A DNA stretch of 64,000 nt, from contig DIWP01000056.1 of NCBI GenBank assembly GCA_002423545.1, forward strand, positions 62,001 through 126,000. Direction: 5' to 3'. The stretch comes from Thermoleophilia bacterium UBA6103 (GTDB lineage Bacteria; Actinomycetota; Thermoleophilia; UBA2241). The notes under the pieces are model-generated. The model saw nothing but the letters and a program-made list of their open reading frames with translations. It was not told the DNA's origin and made no database searches. The translations under genes were made by a program, and so were the position numbers. Positions 27,701-34,320 of this stretch are shown piece by piece (within the stretch, counting starts at the first letter, position 1; every line of letters begins with the position of its first letter).

Positions 27701-29571
27701 GTGGCCTCGTAGACGGCGACGCCGGCGTTGATCCGCTCGACCAGCTCCCGGTAGCGCTCGCCGGTCTCGCGGAGCTTCTGCTGGGTCCGGGTCCTTTCTA
27801 CGATCTCGCCGATGAGGCGCGCCGCGGAATGCAGGCGGACCTTGGCGAGCTGGATCATGTACTCGGGTCGGCTCTCGTAGGCGGCGGCCTCCTGCCGAAG
27901 GCGTTCGAGCGGTACGCGATAGAGCCGCGCCAGCTCCTGTAGCTTGTCGGAGCCCGAAGGCGGGTCGCCGTAGCCGACGTTGATGGCCCCCACGACCTCG
28001 TCGCCGGCGCGGATCGGCACGGCGTAGAGGTGAAGGCCGCCGTGGCACTCCATGTCGACCGGCTCGCCGGTCTCGATGGCCAGCCGTGAGCAGTCGGTCC
28101 AGCAGGACTCGTGACAGAGCCAGTCGCCGCTTGCGAGGGCCTGCGCGTCGTCGTCGGTGGCACAGAGTCGCCGCGCTGCGTCGTCGAGGCAGCGGCACCA
28201 GCCCGACGAGAAGATGCCGAGAGCGTAGTCGCCGTTCTTCTCGTAGACGGCCGACGAGGTGCCGAGCAAGTCGAGGAAGTCGCCGGCGATGATGCGCAGC
28301 GTGTCGGCTCCCACGGCGTCGAGGATGGTCCGGTCGGCGTTGAGCTCGGTCAGGTCCCCGTAGGACTGCGTCGCCGAGGCGGTCGGTGCAGCTTGGCCGT
28401 TGGAACGGCTCGACAGCATCCACTCGATGCGGCGCAAGTCGGCCTCGGCCTGCCGGCGCTCGGTGATGTCGTCGAATGTGGCGTACACGCTGGTCACGTC
28501 GCCTGAGCCGTCGGCAAGCTCCGGTACGGCGTTGATCTCTATCCAGCGATAGCCTCCGGACACCGGGTTGAACACGCCCATGACGACGCCCAGGACCGGC
28601 TCGCCGGTGTGCAGCGCCACCATGCCCGGATGATCGTCACCGGGGAAGTCGCTGCCGTCTTCGTGGATCGCCCGCCAGCGCGGGTCGGTGGAGGTGCGGC
28701 CCTGCATCTGGTCGAGCGTGAGGCCGAGGATGCGCTGAGCGGCGGGGTTGGCGTCGGTGATGCGGCCGTCGGTGGCCTGATAGACCACGCCCTGCGTCAT
28801 CGTCTTGAACAACCTGCGGTAGCGGGCCTCGCTCGAGCGGGCGCGCTCCTCGCGCTCGTCCAGCAGCTGCTGCTGCCGGGCGAGTCCGTCGAGCAGGCCG
28901 TCGACCTCGCGGGCGACTCTGTCGGGACCCAGGAACTCCAACGGCGGCAGGTAATGGTCGTTGCGCAGCACGCGGCCGCCGTGGATCACGAGCGGGTGCG
29001 TCAGGATGATGTCGCGCATGGTCTCGGCCGGGAAGCGAGCGCGATGGTACTGGCAGATCGCTAGGCAGTCGTGCGCGGGCAGAAAGTCGTTGAGCCTGGC
29101 CTCGTATTCGACGAGGCGGTCGGCACCGGAGGCGTCGCCGACCGCCCAGGTCATCTCGCCGGTCACCCGCAGGGCGGCGAAGCCGTCGGCTCGGGCGGCG
29201 GCCGTCGACTCGGCGAGGTAGGCGATCATGCGCTCGGGGTCAAAGGCGCCGTCGCGGAGGTACGTCTCGCGTTTCGTGAGTACGGCCAGCGCTCCCGACG
29301 CCTGAGCCGCGGCCGTGTCGACGCCGTCGTCCCGCAGCGCGGCCAGCACCGTCGCGGCGGTCGTCTCGTCGATCACGCACACGCAGCGGTCGCCGCGCTC
29401 CAGGCCCAGGCGGGCGAACGGTACGACGGCGGCACGCTGCTCATCCGGAGTCTCGTAGATGAGGCAGAGGTGCGCGTGCGGAAGCAACGCCTCCAGTGCG
29501 GAGAGCAGGGTGCCACCGCCGCTCAGCGCCGACTCGTCGAGCCCCCGGTCCGTGGGCGTGTGTCCGGGCAT
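24763..29571 (-). CDS. MEDS-PocR-multi-PAS sensor histidine kinase
   Basis: About 1,602 residues from ATG 29571, which has GGGGGAAGG upstream; the frame extends to 29622 without support. Order: MEDS domain (about 25-215; HAHLCLIYETPDEQ, CLAICQYHRARFP, HPLVIHGG), a PAS domain, a Cys-rich PocR ligand-binding domain (about 395-560; GWCRCLDDA, CHESCWTDCSRLAIE), then six more PAS domains, HisKA (VSHDLRAPLRH, His near 1388) and HATPase (DNAVKYSAP, DDGIGFD, GAGIGLATV). MEDS is named for methanogen/methylotroph DcmR sensors, and PocR-type domains bind small hydrocarbon-derived ligands. Divergent from the pyrrolysine mttB, it is the obvious candidate sensor for methylated amines, by inference. No membrane helix is seen, so it is cytosolic. 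Confidence 0.92.
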   Translation of the reverse strand: MPGHTPTDRGLDESALSGGGTLLSALEALLPHAHLCLIYETPDEQRAAVVPFARLGLERGDRCVCVIDETTAATVLAALRDDGVDTAAAQASGALAVLTKRETYLRDGAFDPERMIAYLAESTAAARADGFAALRVTGEMTWAVGDASGADRLVEYEARLNDFLPAHDCLAICQYHRARFPAETMRDIILTHPLVIHGGRVLRNDHYLPPLEFLGPDRVAREVDGLLDGLARQQQLLDEREERARSSEARYRRLFKTMTQGVVYQATDGRITDANPAAQRILGLTLDQMQGRTSTDPRWRAIHEDGSDFPGDDHPGMVALHTGEPVLGVVMGVFNPVSGGYRWIEINAVPELADGSGDVTSVYATFDDITERRQAEADLRRIEWMLSSRSNGQAAPTASATQSYGDLTELNADRTILDAVGADTLRIIAGDFLDLLGTSSAVYEKNGDYALGIFSSGWCRCLDDAARRLCATDDDAQALASGDWLCHESCWTDCSRLAIETGEPVDMECHGGLHLYAVPIRAGDEVVGAINVGYGDPPSGSDKLQELARLYRVPLERLRQEAAAYESRPEYMIQLAKVRLHSAARLIGEIVERTRTQQKLRETGERYRELVERINAGVAVYEATEDGQDFIFREFNAAAEAMERLDRADVIGRRVTEVFPGVEEFGLLDVFRRVQRTGTPEELPVSQYADERLTGWRDNFVYRLPSGEIVAIYEDVTERKQAEEALRDSEQLWRSYFENAPYGVFISDETGRCLQANPRACKVTGYPEAELLGMVIPDMLPPNEMEYGRDHFARLLETGQAYGEGPFITKAGERRWWSISAVRLSASRYLGFTEDITERRHAEEERLTLFRERADLLRSMSNAFVVFQSVFDEHGGFVSYRFEYINEAYEQITGVTLDEVRGKTVHEVWPETEASWIESYGAVAVSGETRRFEMFHQPTGKLYDCTVYRPWDTSERFCVVFDDITERKQAEEALRASEARFRSLFESMTEGVALHEVVYEDGRPVDYRVLDVNPAFETHTGWSPEQVRGRSSRGAYGSPEPPFLAEYAAVAGGAPARSFETYWPPLQRHFKISVVSPLPGTFATIFEDITERQRIEEALQESEDKFRYVFDRSIVGKSLTYPDGRMETNQAFRDMLGYTTDELQRRRWQDITHPGDVAANETAIAPLFNGESDSARFSKRYLRKDGSILWADVSTTLRRDEHGEPLYFMTAVLDITERVTAEEAVSESEQKLRQAQRIARMGDFTWSVQTGAVDWSDGLYALLGYGPEETIDYSRVNAEMHHPDDLDRVTRWLEECLASGASKLTPNEYRIVRRDGEVLHVRTVGVIEHDSDGTPVRVFATVQDITERKRAEAAVARLNAELEQRVRDRTAELEAVNTELEAFTYTVSHDLRAPLRHIAGFATLLQERAGDEPQGDLQHYIDRITAAVERMGRLIDELLEFSRTGRSEIRMTTVDMDRVVAEAWEAVLPDAAERPIEWRIAALPDVRGDEAMVRLVWINLLDNAVKYSAPHDAARIEVGYDEDGDELVFWVRDDGIGFDQRYAGKLFGVFQRLHPPDQFAGAGIGLATVRRVIARMGGRTWAEGAVEQGATFYFALPGPKGR

Positions 29572-29672
29572 GTCGCCCGCCTTCCCCCGAGATCCGTGCC
29601 ACGCCTCGGAGGGAGTGTACACCCGGCTTGCTCAAGGACCCCGATGCCATCGGCCGATAGGTTTGAGCAGCA

Positions 29673-29731
29673 TTGACAGGCGGAGGGCACTCGTCTAGCC
29701 TCCGCTGCGCATCAGTCAGCCGGATGACTGA
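29673..29731 (+). promoter_or_regulatory. Promoter and hairpins upstream of mttB
   Basis: TTGACA (29673-29678), 17-base spacer, TAGCCT (29696-29701) is a sigma-70-like match. A 7-bp inverted repeat GCGGAGG/CCTCCGC (29680-29686, 29699-29705) overlaps this promoter, and a second, TCAGTCA/TGACTGA (29712-29718, 29725-29731), lies between it and the AGGAGGGG ribosome site. Both could be operators; the second could also fold in the leader RNA. The region is shared with the divergent kinase gene. Confidence 0.5.
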
Positions 29732-29743
29732 GAGGAGGGGAGC

Positions 29744-31213
29744 ATGAAGCGCAACGCACAGGCCGGCGCCGTACGCAACGCCGGACTTTCATTCGGCGTC
29801 TTCAGCGAGGCGGACATCGACGACATCCACCTGGCCACGCTCGAGGTGCTCGAGCGCACCGGGGTGTTCGTGGAACAGGAGGAGGCTTTCGACATCTTCG
29901 CCGACGGCGGCTGCCGCGTGGACAGGGAGGGGCGGGTGGTCCGCATCCCGGCGCACGTGGTGGAAGACGCTATCCGCAGCACGCCGCCGAAGGTGGTCCT
30001 CGCCAGCCGCGATCCGAAGAACGATGTGGTGCTGGAGGCCGGGCGGGTGGCCTTCACCAACTTCAGCGAGGGCATCAAGGTCATCGACCCCTACACCGGC
30101 GAGCTGCGGGACTCGGTGAAGGACGATGTGGCCGCCATCGCGCGCCTCAACGACTACCTGTCGGAGATGGACACCTTCGAGCTGGCGGTCGGCGCCAAGG
30201 ACGTGCCGGAGGAGACCGCCTCGCTGCACAACGTGGAAGCGGCGCTGCTCAACACCACCAAGTGCGTCGCCGGCCAGGCGCTCTCCGAGTGGGAGAGCGA
30301 GGCGATGATCGACATGGCGGCGGCGCTGGTCGGCGGCCGCGACGCCCTGCGCGAACGGCCGATCATCTACCTGGGCGTCTGCCCGGTGAGCCCGCTGCAG
30401 CTGCCGCGCGAGGTCACCGAGGTCGTCATCTCCTCGGCCCGGGCCGGCATCATGGACCTGGTTCTCAGCATGGCCATGGCCGGCGGCTCGTCGCCGGTGA
30501 CCCTGGCGGGGACCATGGTCACCCACAACGCCGAGGTGCTGGCCGGCATCACGCTGGCGCAGCTCACCGAGCGTGGCGCCCCCTGCGTCTACGGGTCATC
30601 TACCACCGGGCTCGACCTGCGCTTTGCGGCCGCCTGCGTCGGCTCACCGGAGCTGGCCCTGATCAGCGCCGCCGTCGCCCAGATGGCCCAGCGCTACAGG
30701 ATCCCGAGCTTCGTGGCGGGGTTGTAGGCGGACAGCAAGACGTGCGACGTCCAGACCGGTCACGAGAAGACCCTCACCGGACTCCTGGCGGCGTTGGCAG
30801 GCGCCAACCTGATCTACGGAGCCGGCATGATCGAATCGGGCGTCACCTTCGACTGCGGGCAGTTCGTCATCGACAACGAGCTGGCGCGGATGATCAAGCA
30901 CACGGTGGCCGGGATTCCCGTCAACGACGACACGCTGGCGGTCGAGGACATCCACGCCGTGGGCCCCTTCAAGGACTTCCTCTCCCTGGACAGCACGCTG
31001 CGGCGGATGCGCGAGCAGAGCCAGCCGAAGCTGCTCGACCGGCGCGTGCGGGAGGACTGGGAGGCCGACGACGGACGCCAGATCCACGCGGTGGCGCTGG
31101 AGCAGGCCAGAGAGATCATGGCCGAGCACGTGCCGCTGCCGGTACCGGACGAGAGCGTCGAGCTCATGCGGCGGATCGTGGCCGACGCCGACAGGCAGTA
31201 CGCCGGCGCCTGA
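29744..31213 (+). CDS. mttB: Trimethylamine methyltransferase MttB with in-frame amber (pyrrolysine)
   Basis: 489 residues if TAG at 30725-30727 is read as pyrrolysine (residue 328); methanogen MttB is of similar length with pyrrolysine at the equivalent place. The frame is otherwise open from ATG 29744 to TGA 31211-31213, and protein similarity continues across the amber: before it YRIPSFVAGL, after it ADSKTCDVQTGHEKTL, then the AGANLIYGAGMIESG and DNELARMIKHTV motifs of the family. MttB transfers a methyl group from trimethylamine to the corrinoid protein MttC. A strong AGGAGGGG precedes the start. The following SpoIIAA-like gene is 170 bases away. No mttC, mtbA or pyl gene is nearby. A disrupted gene is possible but unlikely, given the site. 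Confidence 0.93.
30725..30727 (+). other. Amber codon, probable pyrrolysine at residue 328
   Basis: TAG lies in the mttB frame (29744 + 981). It is the only in-frame stop before the TGA at 31211. The residue falls in the conserved IPSFVAG-x-x-ADSK segment where pyrrolysine lies in MttB, and aligns with Ala328 in the paralogue at 7329. Confidence 0.9.
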
Positions 31214-31383
31214 AGCCGATCGCCCGTACGCCGGCCGGGTCTTCCGCGGGGGCTGCCACCGGCTGCTGTGGCGGGTCAGGCTCGTGACTCGTGCGGAGCG
31301 ACCTCGTTGCCGAAGTAGAGAGCGATATCGTGTCGATCCGGCTTGGCCGTCGCCGGCGGCCGGCCGATGGGAGGAGACGACTC

Positions 31384-31749
31384 ATGATCGAGATCATCGA
31401 CGCTGCCCCCGACAACGTGCTTGCGTTCAAGGCGGTCGGGGAAGTCGAGGCAGCCGACTACGATGCGGTGCTCAAGCCGGCTCTGGACCGCATGCTGCAG
31501 AGTGGCGAGAAGGTGCGCTGCGTGTACGTGCTGGGGCCTGAGTTCAAGGGATACTCCGCGGGCGCGGCCTGGGAAGACGCCGAGCTGGGCATGGCGCACG
31601 TGACCAAGTGGCATCGCTGCGCTGTCGTCACCGACGCCGACTGGCTGCGCCATCTCGTGAAGGGCTTCGGCTGGCTGATGGTCGGCCACATGAAGCTGTT
31701 CGCCGTCGCCGAGCTGCAGCAGGCGATGGAGTGGGCCGCCGCCGACTGA
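31384..31749 (+). CDS. SpoIIAA-like (STAS-fold) protein
   Basis: 121 residues from ATG 31384 behind GGGAGGAG. Motifs MIEIIDAAPDNVLAFKAVGE, LGPEFKGYSAGAAWEDAELG and the KWHRCAVVTDADWLRH segment are typical of the SpoIIAA-like family (PF11964), small alpha/beta proteins related to anti-anti-sigma factors and lipid-binding Sec14-like folds. The family's role is poorly known. It stands between mttB and the B12-sensor gene, all on the same strand; gaps of 170 and 141 bases make a shared transcript possible but not certain. Confidence 0.8.
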   Translation: MIEIIDAAPDNVLAFKAVGEVEAADYDAVLKPALDRMLQSGEKVRCVYVLGPEFKGYSAGAAWEDAELGMAHVTKWHRCAVVTDADWLRHLVKGFGWLMVGHMKLFAVAELQQAMEWAAAD

Positions 31750-31890
31750 CCGCGGCCGGCGGCCGGCCCGGCCGCCCGATCCTTCATGTGGACGGCACCG
31801 AAGCGTAAGCTTGGACAGGATGGTCGGAAGTCGTCACCGCACACACCGGTGCGACGCCATCGGGAGGCCACAGCAGGAGCGGAGGGTGTC

Positions 31891-33066
31891 ATGAGCGCAC
31901 AGGACGCGGCGGGCGGAGAAGGGAGTACGGGCGCTCGGACCCCTCTCGAGAAGGCGGCGGACTCCCTGACGCCGGTCTCCGAGAGGGCGGCGTCTGACTA
32001 TGCGGCGCAGAAGGACCGGTTGCGCGAGATGGTCGATCGCGCCATGGCCGGCAGAGCGGACATAGAGACGCTCCTCGGCGGCGGCTCGCTGCGCGTCATG
32101 TACGACAACGACCGCAACCACGTCGCGTTCATGGCCACCGTCTTTGAGTCCAACGACTTCGGCCTGCTCGCCCGGACGCTGCCGTGGGTGTATGGCGCGT
32201 ATCGCTCCCACGGCTACAGCGACGACTACTTCCCGGCGGTGCTGAACGCGTGGATCGGCGCTGTGCGTCGGTACGTGCCGGCCGCGCATGCGGCAGAGAT
32301 CGTGCCTGTCTATGAGTGGATGCTCGACCATCAGCCGGAGCTCATCGCGGCGGCCGATGTCGCCGCCGGCGCCGCCGCCGGTCGCGAGCCGGCCGAACAG
32401 GTCCGTGCCTTCCTCGGCGCTCTGCTGGCCGGTCGCGCCGCGGACTGTCAGGAGATCGCCGACGAGCTGACGCAGCGACCTGAGGATCTGGCGGGCTTCT
32501 ATCTCGACGTCGTGCAGCCGGCCATGGAAGAGGTCGGCCGTCTCTGGGAGCGCGACGAGATCTCGGTGGCCGAGGAGCATCTGGCCAGCGCCATCGTCTC
32601 GCGGACGATGGCGGTCCTCTACACGCGCCTGGTCCATCGCGACGTCACCAGGGGGTCGGCGGTCGTGACGGCGGCGACCAATGAGTTCCACGACATCGGC
32701 AGCCGCATGGCCGCCGATCTGCTCGAGGTGGACGGTTGGGATGTCACGTTCCTGGGCGCCAACACGCCCGACGACGAGCTGCTCAAGCTGATGCGCAAGC
32801 TGCATCCCGACGTGTTGGGAGTCTCGGTCGCCATGCCGTTCAACCTCGATCATGCCAGGCGGACGGTGGCCGCCCTGCACGAGGACCCCGACCTCGGTGG
32901 GACGCGGGTGCTGGTCGGCGGACGGGCGTTCGCGCTGCGACCGGAGTCGGCTGAGTGGGTCGGCGCCGACGCGCTGGCCGTCGATGCCCGCGACGGGGCA
33001 CGGATAGCCGCCGCCTGGTGGGGCACCGACCCTCGCGACGCCGCCGGCCACCTCCCGGGGGACTGA
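31891..33066 (+). CDS. B12-binding sensor with CarH-type photoreceptor signature
   Basis: 391 residues from ATG 31891 with GGAGGG upstream. After a disordered start there is an all-helical domain (about 30-150) that I cannot name, then a B12-binding cap helix bundle with the pattern Trp219-x9-Glu229-His230 (LWERDEISVAEEHLAS), and a Rossmann B12 domain with NEFHDIGSRM supplying the lower-ligand His267. The W-x9-EH signature marks light-sensing adenosylcobalamin proteins of the CarH/LitR type, and differs from the corrinoid proteins MttC/MtbC. Unlike CarH there is no MerR DNA-binding domain. The helical N-domain recalls photocobilins, which combine bilin and B12, but this is only a suggestion. 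The diguanylate cyclase gene starts one base after its stop, so its output is probably c-di-GMP. Confidence 0.8.
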   Translation: MSAQDAAGGEGSTGARTPLEKAADSLTPVSERAASDYAAQKDRLREMVDRAMAGRADIETLLGGGSLRVMYDNDRNHVAFMATVFESNDFGLLARTLPWVYGAYRSHGYSDDYFPAVLNAWIGAVRRYVPAAHAAEIVPVYEWMLDHQPELIAAADVAAGAAAGREPAEQVRAFLGALLAGRAADCQEIADELTQRPEDLAGFYLDVVQPAMEEVGRLWERDEISVAEEHLASAIVSRTMAVLYTRLVHRDVTRGSAVVTAATNEFHDIGSRMAADLLEVDGWDVTFLGANTPDDELLKLMRKLHPDVLGVSVAMPFNLDHARRTVAALHEDPDLGGTRVLVGGRAFALRPESAEWVGADALAVDARDGARIAAAWWGTDPRDAAGHLPGD

Positions 33067-33067
33067 G

Positions 33068-34042
33068 ATGCCGGCCGTCGATCTGGTCCTGCGCGAGTAC
33101 CCCGACCTGCTGGCGGCGTACCTCGACGCCGGGGGTCAGGTCTGCGTCATCGTGCTCGATTTCGAGGGAGCGGTCGAGGGCTGCAACGCGGCGTTCCGCC
33201 GTCTGCTGTCGCCGGACGAAGACCCGCGTGGCCGGACGTTCCGTGACTTCCTCGGCCGTGGTGACTGGGAGCGATTGACCGCCTCCGGCTCGCCCGGCGG
33301 TGCCGATTCCATGGCCGGCCGCTTCCCCTTCCGCCGGGCGGTCGTGACCGTGCGCTCCGACCGCTTCAGCGGCCGGCCGCTTTCGCTGGTCGTCTTCGAA
33401 GCCGGTGAGCGCCGCATCGTGTTCGGCGAGCGGATCGAGGCGAGCGAGAGCGAGATCGTGGAGCGCATGTCGGCTCTGACCAGCGAGATGGCCGACCTGA
33501 ACCGCGAGCTCAGCAAGACGAACGCGTCGCTGGAGCGGGCCAACGCCACCATCACCCGACTGATGAACTCCGATCCGCTCACCGGAATCGCCAATCGGCG
33601 GTTCTTCAGCGAGATGCTGGAGCGGGCGGTGAGCTTTGCGCGCCGCCATCGGCAGTCGCTGGCCTTGACCATCTGCGACATCGACCGCTTCAAGCAGATC
33701 AACGACTGCTGTGGCCACGCGGCCGGCGACAAGGTGCTCATCGGCTTCGCGCGCCTGCTACAGGACAGCTGCCGGGCAGAGGACGTGGCGGCGCGCTTCG
33801 GCGGCGACGAATTCTGTGTGCTGCTGCCGGCCACGGACATCGAGAGCGGGCGCAGCTTCGTCGAGCGATTGCGCGAGCGCTGGCGTGGGATCGCGTTCGA
33901 CGAGCTTCCGGAGCCGGTCACGGCCAGCTTCGGGCTGGCGGTGCTGGCCGACGGTGACGGTGTGGAAGATCTCCTGCAGCGAGCCGACACCGCCCTGTAT
34001 CAGGCCAAGCGCGGCGGTCGCGATGCCGTGGACTGCGCCTGA
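33068..34042 (+). CDS. Diguanylate cyclase partnered with the B12 sensor
   Basis: 324 residues; ATG one base after the stop of the B12-sensor gene. The N-terminal 125 residues form a PAS-like domain (GQVCVIVLDFEGAVEGCNAA), followed by a coiled coil (about 125-160: SALTSEMADLNRELSKTN) and a GGDEF domain. The active-site loop is intact, RFGGDEF at 243-249, and an RxxD inhibitory site (RAED, 236-239) lies five residues before it, so both catalysis and product feedback are expected. It makes c-di-GMP from two GTP. The tight coupling suggests that the B12 protein controls it directly. Confidence 0.92.
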   Translation: MPAVDLVLREYPDLLAAYLDAGGQVCVIVLDFEGAVEGCNAAFRRLLSPDEDPRGRTFRDFLGRGDWERLTASGSPGGADSMAGRFPFRRAVVTVRSDRFSGRPLSLVVFEAGERRIVFGERIEASESEIVERMSALTSEMADLNRELSKTNASLERANATITRLMNSDPLTGIANRRFFSEMLERAVSFARRHRQSLALTICDIDRFKQINDCCGHAAGDKVLIGFARLLQDSCRAEDVAARFGGDEFCVLLPATDIESGRSFVERLRERWRGIAFDELPEPVTASFGLAVLADGDGVEDLLQRADTALYQAKRGGRDAVDCA

Positions 34043-34176
34043 GCGGCGGGACCGGCGCCATCGGGGGACAGGTCGAGGACCGCAGACACCGGGCTGGGGA
34101 TGGTCGCTGTGGCCAGACGGCGCCTGTGGCCGGCCGCCGCGGCCCTCCGTGCAGCCTGTGGTCACGCGTGAATGAT

Positions 34177-34212
34177 GAAGGGGCGGACGGCCGAGTGGCC
34201 GCCCGCCCCTTC
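34177..34212. terminator. Strong hairpin between convergent genes
   Basis: GAAGGGGCGG...GGCC, loop GAGT, GGCC...CCGCCCCTTC forms a stem of about 16 bp with one bulged region, in the 278-base gap between the diguanylate cyclase and the convergent binding-protein gene. It has no T-run but could end transcripts from both sides. The rest of the gap holds nothing I can support. Confidence 0.6.
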
Positions 34213-34320
34213 GTGTGACCACCGCCGGCTCGACCCAGGTCCGCGGGCAGGCGGGCCGGGCCGGCGGTGAGCATCACCTCAGTGAGTCACGTCCTGTCGC
34301 GCCTCCTTGACGGCGCGCAC

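Noticed and set aside
30725..30727. mttB regarded as a pseudogene split by a nonsense mutation
   Set aside because: The stop is the amber codon exactly at the known pyrrolysine position, and the frame after it remains intact with good family similarity to its own TGA stop.
31891..33066. B12-binding protein taken as the corrinoid partner MttC of MttB
   Set aside because: It is nearly twice as long, carries an extra N-terminal domain, and has the photoreceptor W-x9-EH motif; the adjacent partner is a diguanylate cyclase.
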